Shown: positions 16,095 to 23,723 of the stretch, piece after piece | Position numbering within the stretch: the stretch's first letter is position 1 | How the letters are laid out: the number at the start of each line of letters is the position of its first letter | DNA from: an uncultured Pelagibacteraceae bacterium | GTDB lineage: Bacteria; Pseudomonadota; Alphaproteobacteria; Pelagibacterales; Pelagibacteraceae | Assembly: GCA_913052435.1 (NCBI GenBank) | Contig: CAJXDV010000003.1 | Span: 1-23,723 of the forward strand | Direction: 5' to 3' | Length of the DNA stretch: 23,723 nt | The notes under the pieces: model-generated | Database searches by the model: none | The model's input: the letters and a program-made list of their open reading frames with translations, nothing else | Told to the model about the DNA's origin: nothing | Translations under genes and position numbers: made by a program

Positions 16095-17551
16095 TGTCAG
16101 AAATTACATCGCTAACATTAACTGAATTAGTTAAAAATATTAAAGAAAAAAAGTTATCATCAACTGAAATTACCAAAGCATTTGTAGAACGTTCACAAAA
16201 ATCAAAAGAGTTAAACACATATATTACTGAAGATTTTTCATCAGCAATAGAAAAAGCTCAAAAATTTGATGATAAACCAAATTTTGATTTAAAATTACCA
16301 GGAATACCAATAGCGGTTAAAGATTTATTTTGTACAAATGGGGTAAGAACTACTGCTGGAAGCAAAATATTAAATAATTTTATTCCTACTTATGAATCAA
16401 CGGTTACACAAAATATTTGGCAACAAGGAGCAATTTTATTAGGCAAACTAAATTGTGATGAATTTGCAATGGGTTCATCAAATGAAACAAGTTTTTTTGG
16501 AAATGTCCAAAATCCTATAGATAAAAATCTTGTACCAGGAGGATCTTCTGGAGGATCTGCTTCAGCTTTGGCAGCAAATTTAACACCAGTAACAATTGGA
16601 ACAGATACAGGTGGATCTATTCGTCAGCCCGCTTCTTTTACTGGTACCGTTGGTCTTAAGCCAACATATGGAAGCTGTTCAAGATATGGAATTGTAGCAT
16701 TTGCATCTTCGCTTGATCAGGCTGGACCAATGAGTAAAAATGTTAAAGATTGTGCTTTGTTATTAGAAGTAATGTCTTCTTATGATAAAAAAGATTCTAC
16801 ATCAATTGATTTTAACAGAAGCAAATATTCCTTAGAGTTAAATAATAATATCAAAGGTAAAAAAATTGGAATACCCAAAGAATATAGAGTCGATGATATG
16901 CCAATTGAAATTGAAGAATTATGGAAAAAAGGTATCGAACATGTTAAAGAATGCGGTGCAGAGTTAGTTGATATATCTTTACCACACACCAATTATGCAT
17001 TGCCCACATATTATATAGTTGCACCCGCAGAAGCTTCATCAAATTTAGCAAGATACGATGGCGTAAAATACGGTTTTAGATCACATGGAGAAAATCTTAT
17101 TGATATGTATGAAAAAACTAGGTCTGAAGGCTTTGGTGATGAAGTTAAGAGAAGAATAATGATAGGAACTTATGTTTTATCTTCAGGTTATTATGACGCT
17201 TACTATCTAAAAGCTCAAAAAGTAAGAAGACTCATTAAAAATGATTTTGACGTAGTTTTCAATCAAGTTGAAGCAATTTTAACTCCTTCGACACCTAGCT
17301 CTGCTTTTAAAATAGGAGAGAAAACAAATGATCCTATATCAATGTATTTAAATGATATTTTTACAGTACCAATTAATTTAGCTGGGCTTCCAGGTATCTC
17401 TATACCAGCTGGTTTTGATAAAAATGATTATCCTTTAGGTTTACAAATAATAGGTAAAGCCTTTGATGAACAGAATATTCTTAATATAGCTTATTCAATT
17501 GAAGAAAAAATTAATTTTAAAAATAAAATTACTGATTGGTGGATTAAATGA
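16094..17551 (+). CDS. gatA: Glutamyl-tRNA(Gln) amidotransferase subunit A
   Basis: GatA hydrolyses glutamine and passes ammonia to GatB, which converts Glu-tRNA(Gln), and possibly Asp-tRNA(Asn), to the correct amide form. The 485-residue protein is an amidase-signature enzyme: K76 in [24 protein letters not shown] (117-131), [15 protein letters not shown] with the cis-Ser at S151, and [15 protein letters not shown] with the nucleophile S175, giving a complete Lys-Ser-Ser triad. Length is normal. AAAGG 10 nt upstream serves as a fair Shine-Dalgarno. The gatB ATG overlaps its stop by 4 bp. Confidence 0.97.
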   Translation: MSEITSLTLTELVKNIKEKKLSSTEITKAFVERSQKSKELNTYITEDFSSAIEKAQKFDDKPNFDLKLPGIPIAVKDLFCTNGVRTTAGSKILNNFIPTYESTVTQNIWQQGAILLGKLNCDEFAMGSSNETSFFGNVQNPIDKNLVPGGSSGGSASALAANLTPVTIGTDTGGSIRQPASFTGTVGLKPTYGSCSRYGIVAFASSLDQAGPMSKNVKDCALLLEVMSSYDKKDSTSIDFNRSKYSLELNNNIKGKKIGIPKEYRVDDMPIEIEELWKKGIEHVKECGAELVDISLPHTNYALPTYYIVAPAEASSNLARYDGVKYGFRSHGENLIDMYEKTRSEGFGDEVKRRIMIGTYVLSSGYYDAYYLKAQKVRRLIKNDFDVVFNQVEAILTPSTPSSAFKIGEKTNDPISMYLNDIFTVPINLAGLPGISIPAGFDKNDYPLGLQIIGKAFDEQNILNIAYSIEEKINFKNKITDWWIK

Positions 17552-19017
17552 GTAAAAACAATCACGAATTTTTAATAACTAGAAAAAATAATCATTACGA
17601 AGTTGTTATTGGTTTAGAAGTACATGCTCAAATTAAGTCAAATTCAAAATTATTTTCTTCTTCTTCAACTAAGTTTGGGGCCGAACCTAATACACAAGTT
17701 AGTCTAGTTGATGCAGCATTTCCAGGTATGCTACCAGTAATTAATGAATTTTGTGTAAAACAAGCAATAAAAACAGGAATAGGCTTAAAAGCTAAAATAA
17801 ATAATAAATCAGTATTTGATAGAAAAAATTATTTCTATGCTGATCTTCCTCAAGGATATCAAATATCTCAGTATAAACATCCAATAGTAGGTGAGGGTAA
17901 AGTTATACTCGACATGCCTTATGGTCAAAAAGAAATTGGTATCGAAAGACTACATTTAGAACAAGACGCGGGCAAAAGTATTCATGATATAGATCCAGAA
18001 AATACATTGGTAGATTTAAACAGATCGGGTGTAGCCTTAATGGAAATAGTTAGCAAACCAGATCTTAGCTCTCCTGAAGAAGTAAATATTTATATAAAAA
18101 AATTAAGGTCAATCATGAGATATCTTGGAACTTGTGATGGTAATATGCAAGAAGGTTCTTTAAGAGCCGATGTTAATGTTTCAGTTAAAAAGAAAGGAGA
18201 AGAAAAACTAGGCACAAGATGCGAAATTAAAAATGTGAATTCGATTAAATTTATGCAAATGGCAATAATTTATGAAGCAAATAGACAAGTAGATCTACTA
18301 GAAGAAGAAAAAACTATTGATCAAGAAACAAGACTTTTCGATACAAAAAAAAATGAAACAAGATCTATGAGATCTAAAGAGGATGCTCACGATTATAGAT
18401 ATTTTCCTGATCCAGATCTACTACCTTTAGAGGTTACAAATGATTTTATAGATTCAATTAAATTAGAAATTCCTGAACTACCAGACGAAAAGAAAAAAAG
18501 ATTTATCGAAAAATTTAAGTTAACTCCATATGAAGCTACAATTTTAGTTTCTGATATTGAAACTTCTAAATATTTTGAAGAAGTAACCAATAATTCAGAT
18601 ATTAAATTAGCGACAAATTGGATTACTGGTGAGTTATTTGCTTTATTAAATGAAAAAAATCTTGAAATATCTGAAAGTCCAATAAGCTCAAGAAATTTAT
18701 CAAAACTTATTAATTTGATAAAAAATGGCACTATATCAGGAAAAATCGCAAAGACAGTATTTGAAATAATGACTCATGAAGATAAAGATCCTGAAGCAAT
18801 AGTTAAAGAAAAAGATCTTAAACAAGAAAGCAATCCTAAAGAATTAGAAAAACTAATCGATAAAATTATCAACGATAATCAAGACAAAGTAAAAGAATAT
18901 AAAGCTGGTAAAGATAAACTTTTTGGTTTCTTTGTTGGTCAAATAATGAAAGTCTCTGGAGGTAAAGCTAACCCAAAATTAGTTAATGAGATACTTAAAG
19001 ATAAATTATCCAGGTGA
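17548..19017 (+). CDS. gatB: Aspartyl/glutamyl-tRNA(Asn/Gln) amidotransferase subunit B
   Basis: GatB binds the misacylated tRNA, phosphorylates the side-chain carboxylate and amidates it with ammonia from GatA. The 489-residue protein has [19 protein letters not shown] near residue 18, [18 protein letters not shown], the [11 protein letters not shown] segment, [17 protein letters not shown] and the family signature [16 protein letters not shown] helical domain and a C-terminal YqeY-like tail domain follow, ending [16 protein letters not shown]. The first 15 residues are a weakly conserved leader. Presence of a full gatCAB suggests that at least one of the direct Gln- or Asn-tRNA synthetases is lacking in this organism. 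Confidence 0.97.
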   Translation: MSKNNHEFLITRKNNHYEVVIGLEVHAQIKSNSKLFSSSSTKFGAEPNTQVSLVDAAFPGMLPVINEFCVKQAIKTGIGLKAKINNKSVFDRKNYFYADLPQGYQISQYKHPIVGEGKVILDMPYGQKEIGIERLHLEQDAGKSIHDIDPENTLVDLNRSGVALMEIVSKPDLSSPEEVNIYIKKLRSIMRYLGTCDGNMQEGSLRADVNVSVKKKGEEKLGTRCEIKNVNSIKFMQMAIIYEANRQVDLLEEEKTIDQETRLFDTKKNETRSMRSKEDAHDYRYFPDPDLLPLEVTNDFIDSIKLEIPELPDEKKKRFIEKFKLTPYEATILVSDIETSKYFEEVTNNSDIKLATNWITGELFALLNEKNLEISESPISSRNLSKLINLIKNGTISGKIAKTVFEIMTHEDKDPEAIVKEKDLKQESNPKELEKLIDKIINDNQDKVKEYKAGKDKLFGFFVGQIMKVSGGKANPKLVNEILKDKLSR

Positions 19018-19670
19018 CTAAAAATATTTATATAGATGAAAATTTAGAAAATTATATTTCCAAAAATTCATATGATTTGCATCCAATTCAAAAAGAAATA
19101 ATTGAACATAATAATAGTTTAGGCGATATCAAGAGGATGCAAATTTCAGTGACTCAAGCATATTTCATGCAATTATTAATCAAAATAAATAATGCAAAAA
19201 AAATATTAGAAGTGGGAACTTTCACTGGATATAGCGCTTTATCAATGGCTCTTGCAACCAAAGAGGGTGGCTTGGTGACATGTTTAGATAATAATGAAAA
19301 AACTTCTGAAAAAGCAAAGTATTTTTTTAATAAAGCTAAAATGAATAGCAAAATTAATTTAATAATAGCCCCAGCACTTGAAACTTTAAACAATTTAGTA
19401 AATGAAAAAAAATTATTTGATTTAATTTTTATAGATGCTGATAAAGAAAACTATATAAAATACTATGAGTTAGCTTTCAGACTAATTACAAATAAAGGAT
19501 TAATTTTAATTGATAATGTTTTATGGAAAGGTGATGTAATAGATGATAATAAGAAAGATGGAATGATCAAAATAATTAAAGAATTTAATTCACATATTAA
19601 AAATGACCAAAGAATTGAAAAGATAATTTTACCAATAGGTGATGGTGTTACAGTCTGTAGAAAAATATAA
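19014..19670 (+). CDS. Class I SAM-dependent O-methyltransferase (caffeoyl-CoA OMT-like family 3)
   Basis: The 218-residue protein is a Rossmann-type methyltransferase. Motif I is [10 protein letters not shown] (66-75), followed by the acidic VTCLDNN (88-94). [13 protein letters not shown] (135-147) holds the Asp residues that usually bind a divalent metal, and [13 protein letters not shown] (163-175) completes the catechol/caffeoyl-CoA OMT pattern. The natural substrate cannot be told; bacterial members methylate catechol-like compounds or have unknown targets. Translation starts at GTG 19014, overlapping the gatB stop by 4 bp (GTGA), so it is translationally coupled to the gat operon. ATG codons further in would lose the N-terminal helices. 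Confidence 0.87.
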   Translation: MTKNIYIDENLENYISKNSYDLHPIQKEIIEHNNSLGDIKRMQISVTQAYFMQLLIKINNAKKILEVGTFTGYSALSMALATKEGGLVTCLDNNEKTSEKAKYFFNKAKMNSKINLIIAPALETLNNLVNEKKLFDLIFIDADKENYIKYYELAFRLITNKGLILIDNVLWKGDVIDDNKKDGMIKIIKEFNSHIKNDQRIEKIILPIGDGVTVCRKI

Positions 19671-19706
19671 ATGATGCTTTTAAATAAAACTGGTAAAAAA
19701 TACATC

Positions 19707-19737
19707 TTCCAAAAAGAATATTAACTAATTCCAAAAA
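19707..19737. repeat. Two TTCCAAAAA direct repeats just upstream of the MATE gene
   Basis: TTCCAAAAA occurs at 19707-19715 and 19729-19737, 22 bp apart start to start, about two helical turns. The second copy ends 7 bp before the ATG at 19745. The arrangement would suit a dimeric regulator, but AT-rich DNA produces A-rich repeats easily. The rest of the 74-bp gap shows no convincing promoter or terminator. Confidence 0.4.
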
Positions 19738-19744
19738 TTTACAA

Positions 19745-21100
19745 ATGAATTTATTAAAAGATAAAATACCAAGATTAGTTCGTAAACTTGCTATTCCAGC
19801 TAGTATAGGAACGCTATTTCAAACTTTGTATAATATTGTAGATACGTTTTATGCTGGAAAAATATCTCCCGAAGCACTTTCAGCTTTAAGCAAATCATTT
19901 CCAGTTTATTTTATAATTATAGCGGCATCTATAGGTGTGACTGTAGCAGGCACATCATTAATAGGAAACAGTATAGGTGAAAAAGATGAAAATAAAGTTT
20001 TAAATTATTTTACACATATAATTTTTTTTGGGATTATAATTTCAATATTCATCACTATATTTGGCTTAAATTATTCAGAAAAAATATTTTACATTATGGG
20101 ATCAACAAAAGAAGTATCTCAATTTGGCCTACAATATACAGATATTATTTTCTATGGATCAATAATTTTTATTTTAGTTGTAGCTTTAAATTCTTTATTA
20201 CATGCCGAAGGAGACACTAAAACTTATAGAAATGTTTTAATATTATCCTTTTTTCTTAACATTATTTTAAATCCTATTTTAATTTTTGGTTTTTTGTTTA
20301 TTCCTCCAATGGGTGTTAAAGGTATAGGAATAGCTACCTTAATTTCACAATTATTATCTTTGATAATTGTATTAAAAAAAGTTTTAAGCAATAGTAGAGT
20401 TAAAGTACTGCATAAAGAATTCTTCTTACCTAAATTTTTATATTTTAAAAATATTTTTTTTCAATCAATGCCAATATTTATTTCAATTTGTGCATATTCA
20501 ATAGCAAGTGCAATTATTTTTATCTATGTTGGCCAGGAAGGTGAATTTGCTACAGCTGGCTATGGTGCCGCTTCCAGATTTGAACAAGTATTATTCTTAC
20601 CTGTCTTAGGAATAAATACGGCTATTATATCTATTATTTCGCAAAACTATGGAGCTATGAATTTTAATAGAATAAGAGAAACTTATTTTACAGCAATAAA
20701 ATATGCTCTTTTTATAATGGTTTTAGCAGCAATTGCAGTGTTTTTATTAGCAGATATTGTAACAAGTGTATTTTCAAATAATTCTGAGGTTATTGATTAT
20801 GGAAAAAGATACTTGAGAATATCAGCGCTTGTTCTACCAGCTTACCCTTTATTTTTTATTTCAAATGGTTTTTTTATGGCATTAAAAAAATCTGAAAATG
20901 CTATGATTTCTAATATGATTAGAAATTTGGTATTGCCAGTTTCTGTTTTTTATTTAGCTAAATATTTGACTGCAGATTTTAACACTTTTTTTTGGTTGTG
21001 GGTTGTATTTAATTGGAGTTATTCTTTAATGTATTTATTAGTCGTTCTTTATTATTTAAGAAGCCAATTAGAGAAATCTAGAGCAGTCATTAATCCATGA
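19745..21100 (+). CDS. MATE-family multidrug/toxin efflux transporter
   Basis: MATE proteins export organic cations or other small molecules using Na+ or H+ gradients across the inner membrane. The 451-residue protein has the expected length and about 12 hydrophobic segments in two similar halves. The N-terminal half starts with the family pattern (LAIPASIGTLFQTLYNIVDTFYAG, about residues 16-39, where MATE proteins carry P and D residues in helix 1), followed by a Gly-rich helix and GNSIGEKDENKV. The second half repeats this as FFQSMPIFIS and ISQNYGAMNFNRI. The substrate is unknown. It follows the methyltransferase gene by 74 bp and may be its own unit. The last 33 bp overlap the 3' end of soxG on the other strand. 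Confidence 0.9.
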   Translation: MNLLKDKIPRLVRKLAIPASIGTLFQTLYNIVDTFYAGKISPEALSALSKSFPVYFIIIAASIGVTVAGTSLIGNSIGEKDENKVLNYFTHIIFFGIIISIFITIFGLNYSEKIFYIMGSTKEVSQFGLQYTDIIFYGSIIFILVVALNSLLHAEGDTKTYRNVLILSFFLNIILNPILIFGFLFIPPMGVKGIGIATLISQLLSLIIVLKKVLSNSRVKVLHKEFFLPKFLYFKNIFFQSMPIFISICAYSIASAIIFIYVGQEGEFATAGYGAASRFEQVLFLPVLGINTAIISIISQNYGAMNFNRIRETYFTAIKYALFIMVLAAIAVFLLADIVTSVFSNNSEVIDYGKRYLRISALVLPAYPLFFISNGFFMALKKSENAMISNMIRNLVLPVSVFYLAKYLTADFNTFFWLWVVFNWSYSLMYLLVVLYYLRSQLEKSRAVINP

Positions 21101-21631
21101 CCATAGATGGTTTGAAAAAGATCTTCTAACAAATAAGTTTAAATCATTTGTATTTTTATGATGGATTATTACATCTATATGATTCAAAGTAGTTTGTACT
21201 ACCGATCCTTTATTAGATTTAAAACTATTAAAATTAAACGGGCAAGAAGTTGAAAGTAAATCATAAACTTTTTCACCTTTTAAGTTAATCATTACCCAAT
21301 GATCAGTTACATTTGTGACTGAGCCATAATTAACTTCTGATATATCGTTAAAAAGTTCATCTTCAAGTTTATAATTATCATTTTCTGATTTTATTTTTTC
21401 ATTCGTGTAAAGCATCCATTCATCAGGACTCAACCAAATAAGATTTAAATTTTCATTTGCAGTGGAAGTGTTTGCCTCTGTAGGAGGAATTATTGATAGA
21501 GATTTGCCTATTTTTGTTATGAAATCACTTTTTTTGCCTCTTAAGTTTATCTTAGTAGTAGGTTCAATTTCTGATATTTTTAGTTCGAAATATTCTTTTG
21601 AATCATTAATAGGTAAATTGTAATTAAGCAT
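21068..21631 (-). CDS. soxG: Sarcosine oxidase gamma subunit
   Basis: SoxG is the small gamma subunit of heterotetrameric sarcosine oxidase, which demethylates sarcosine to glycine and passes the one-carbon unit to tetrahydrofolate. The 187-residue protein matches the family: an N-terminal strand region with INLRGKKSDF (about 29-38), then IWLSPDEWMLYT (about 69-80), VTDHWVMINLKG and the C-terminal RRSFSNHLWSWINDC, as in SoxG and the related GcvT-like fold. Its start overlaps the soxA stop by 8 bp and has AGAGG (21636-21640) 4 nt upstream. Its 3' end overlaps the MATE gene. Being placed right after soxA supports the call more than the weakly conserved sequence does. Confidence 0.87.
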   Translation of the reverse strand: MLNYNLPINDSKEYFELKISEIEPTTKINLRGKKSDFITKIGKSLSIIPPTEANTSTANENLNLIWLSPDEWMLYTNEKIKSENDNYKLEDELFNDISEVNYGSVTNVTDHWVMINLKGEKVYDLLSTSCPFNFNSFKSNKGSVVQTTLNHIDVIIHHKNTNDLNLFVRRSFSNHLWSWINDCSRFL

Positions 21632-23723
21632 TTAACCTCTTATTTTCTTTATCTAAAAAAACGGTGTCTGTTATGGTTACTCCAATTGTTTTATTTTTCA
21701 TTGGTACAAACATTTTTTTACCTTTTAATTTTTTACCACTTTTTACTACAGCTAAAGCAATTGATTTATTCAAATTTGGACTAAAGTAACTTGATGTAAC
21801 ATGACCTAACATTTCAACTGGTTTTTTATTTGTTTCAGCTATAATTTGTGCACCTTCTTCTAATACTTCGTTAGGATCCTCTGTTAATAAACCAACAAGT
21901 TGTTTTCTATCTTCTCTAATTGTATCACTTCTGTATAAAGATCTTTTGCCGATAAAATCATATTTCTTTTTACTGATTATCCAATCCATCTGTAAATCTA
22001 CAGGTGTCATCGTTCCATCAGTATCTTGTCCAGTTATAATAAATCCCTTTTCAGCTCTAAGCAGGTGCATTGTTTCAGTTCCGTATGGAGTAATATTATA
22101 TTCTTTACCAGCTTCAAAGCATTTTTCCCAAAGTGATTTTCCATAATTGGACCGTATGTTAATTTCGTAACTGAGTTCACCTGTAAAACTAATTCTCATA
22201 ACTCTACACCTTGTTTTATCAATTATTGTATTTTTAAATGACATGTGCGGAAATTTATCATCTGTTAAGTCTAAATCTGGAATTACCTTAGAAAGAATTT
22301 TTTTTGAATTAGGTCCACAAATACTTACTGTTGCATAATGATCAGTAACAGATGTAAAATAAACGTCTAATTCAGGCCATTCTGTCTGAAGATATTCTTC
22401 CAATTTTGATAGAACATTGGCCGCTCCTCCAGTAGTTGTAGTCATTATATAATGATTTTCATTTAATCTTGTTGTGACACCATCGTCATAAACCATTCCA
22501 TCTTCATTTAGCATAAGTCCATATCTACATTTGCCTATCTCTAATTTTGACCAAGCATTTGTATATACTCTGTTTAAAAATTCAGAAGCATCAGTTCCTT
22601 GAATATCGATTTTTCCAAGAGTAGAGGCATCCAATATTCCAGCGCTATCTCTTGCAGCTTTACTTTCTCTTTGAACTGCTTGATGCATATTTTCATTTTT
22701 TTTAGGATAATACCAAGCTCTTTTCCATTGCCCGACATTTTCAAATTTTGCATTTTGTTGAACGTGCCATTCATGCATTGGAGTTTTTCTAGTAATATCA
22801 AAAAATTCACCAACATTTCTTCCAACAATTACTCCAAATGTTAAAGGCGTAAAAGGAGGTCTAAATGTAGTTGTTCCTAATTCACCCATTTTAACTCCAG
22901 CTGTTTCAGAGATAATTCCAAGTGCATGCATATTTGATAATTTTCCTTGGTCTGTTCCCATACCTGTTGTTGTATATCTTTTCACATGCTCAATTGATTT
23001 AAAACCTTCTCTTAAAGCTAATTTTACATCTTTTGCAGTTGAATCATTTTGAAAATCAAGAAATGGTTTTGTTTTACCAAATGGTTTGTTTGAAGGGAGT
23101 AACCATATATTTGTTTTATCTGCTTCTTTAGAACAAATCACATCTAAATTATCAAAATCAGAATTATCTGTATTTAAAAATTCTTTCACTAATTTATTGG
23201 AATTTTTTATAACATCGTCTAATTCGAAATCACCATTGCATGACCCCACACTTAATTGGTTATAATCATGTTTATCAGGCAAAAATACATTATCCGTATT
23301 TCTGAATTTTAATTTACCTCCAGATTGAGTAAATAAATGAACTAATGGTGTCCATCCACCAGAAATACCCAAACAATCACAAACTTCATTTAATTTATTA
23401 CCTACAACTCGAGATCCATCATCAGATAATTTCATCAAATCTATCGAATTTATTTTTTTATATCCGTAAGTTTCTACTACAGTATGTTTCCAATGAATTT
23501 TTATTCCCAATTTTTCAGCTTGCTTTACAATTGTTGAGTTGGATTTATCTCTTACATCAATTACAGAAATAACATTTACACTATTTTTTTTTAACGAAAT
23601 AGCAGTTTCATAAGCAGAGTCGTTATTTGTAAATAAAGATATTTTTTGACCACATTTAACACCATAATAATCTATATATTTTTTAATTGATGATGAAAGA
23701 ATAATTCCAGGTCTGTCATTATT
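21624..23723 (-). CDS. soxA: Sarcosine oxidase alpha subunit, C-terminal 699 residues (5' end outside window)
   Basis: SoxA of the four-subunit sarcosine oxidase carries an NAD-binding region, a channel and a folate-binding GcvT-like domain that accepts the one-carbon unit. The frame is open to the right edge, so about 300 N-terminal residues are missing from a usual 965-1000. The visible part starts with the Rossmann-type region (SVNVISVIDVRD, then GIKIHWKHTVVETYGY), continues with LGISGGWTPLVHLF and TTTGMGTDQGKLSNMHALG, then from about visible residue 335 a GcvT domain (AWYYPKKNE, GILDASTLGKIDIQG, SFTGELSYEINI, and GTETMHLLRAEKGFIITGQDTDG by position). soxB and soxD would be expected upstream, beyond the window. 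A TTG at 23510 opens an apparently complete frame but is internal. Confidence 0.95.
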   Translation of the reverse strand, partial: NNDRPGIILSSSIKKYIDYYGVKCGQKISLFTNNDSAYETAISLKKNSVNVISVIDVRDKSNSTIVKQAEKLGIKIHWKHTVVETYGYKKINSIDLMKLSDDGSRVVGNKLNEVCDCLGISGGWTPLVHLFTQSGGKLKFRNTDNVFLPDKHDYNQLSVGSCNGDFELDDVIKNSNKLVKEFLNTDNSDFDNLDVICSKEADKTNIWLLPSNKPFGKTKPFLDFQNDSTAKDVKLALREGFKSIEHVKRYTTTGMGTDQGKLSNMHALGIISETAGVKMGELGTTTFRPPFTPLTFGVIVGRNVGEFFDITRKTPMHEWHVQQNAKFENVGQWKRAWYYPKKNENMHQAVQRESKAARDSAGILDASTLGKIDIQGTDASEFLNRVYTNAWSKLEIGKCRYGLMLNEDGMVYDDGVTTRLNENHYIMTTTTGGAANVLSKLEEYLQTEWPELDVYFTSVTDHYATVSICGPNSKKILSKVIPDLDLTDDKFPHMSFKNTIIDKTRCRVMRISFTGELSYEINIRSNYGKSLWEKCFEAGKEYNITPYGTETMHLLRAEKGFIITGQDTDGTMTPVDLQMDWIISKKKYDFIGKRSLYRSDTIREDRKQLVGLLTEDPNEVLEEGAQIIAETNKKPVEMLGHVTSSYFSPNLNKSIALAVVKSGKKLKGKKMFVPMKNKTIGVTITDTVFLDKENKRLNA
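21636..21640 (-). promoter_or_regulatory. Shine-Dalgarno for soxG inside the end of soxA
   Basis: AGAGG in the final codons of soxA lies 4 nt before the soxG ATG (21631). It supports this start and re-initiation or coupling across the 8-bp overlap. The spacer is shorter than optimal. Confidence 0.5.

Noticed and set aside
23508..23510. TTG at 23510 as the true start of soxA
   Set aside because: The frame continues to the window edge with sequence that fits the NAD-binding region of SoxA, and the protein would be about 370 residues too short.
1..23723. Horizontally acquired island, defence system, prophage or CRISPR array
   Set aside because: All genes are recognisable core functions of uniform composition; no integrase, transposase, regular repeat array or cluster of unknown genes is present.

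Overview
The window is a stretch of core genome from a streamlined, very AT-rich alphaproteobacterium, most likely SAR11 (Pelagibacterales, 'Candidatus Pelagibacter'-like). The evidence is the AT/Lys-rich coding sequence, the truncated alpha-operon order secY-adk-rpsM-rpsK-rpoA-rplQ (no rpmJ, infA or rpsD), a degenerate PyrX-type dihydroorotase beside pyrB, a heterotetrameric sarcosine oxidase locus, and almost no intergenic DNA. The organism call is inferred from gene content and order; no similarity search was run. The longest gene-free gap is 74 bp (19671-19744), so no stretch above 300 bp lacks a gene. No tRNA, rRNA, CRISPR, insertion sequence or prophage gene was seen.

Layout. 1-4407 (+): end of secY, adk, then rpsM, rpsK, rpoA and rplQ (translation and transcription), and an RluA-family 23S rRNA pseudouridine synthase. 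4385-5005 (-): lipB (lipoate attachment). 5066-6439 (+): mgtE (Mg2+ transport). 6440-7255 (-): panC (pantothenate/CoA). 7290-9400 (+): galU-ugd, which together turn glucose-1-phosphate into UDP-glucose and then UDP-glucuronate. 9401-15756 (-): a co-directional run ruvX, pyrB, pyrX/pyrC-like, plsY, topA and ridA, covering pyrimidine synthesis, phospholipid synthesis and DNA topology. 15807-21100 (+): gatC-gatA-gatB (indirect Gln/Asn-tRNA charging), a translationally coupled O-methyltransferase, and a MATE efflux protein. 21068-23723 (-): soxG and the C-terminal 699 residues of soxA, whose 5' end lies outside the window.

The region is mostly ordinary housekeeping DNA and I found no convincing new multi-gene system. 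The points most worth checking are small: a perfect 24-bp palindrome across the overlapping stop region of two convergent genes; an 11-A tract in the topA/ridA overlap that could give a TopA-RidA fusion by slippage; loss of the HxH metal site in the dihydroorotase-like protein; four convergent gene pairs with no intergenic DNA at all; and short repeats just upstream of pyrB and of the MATE gene.
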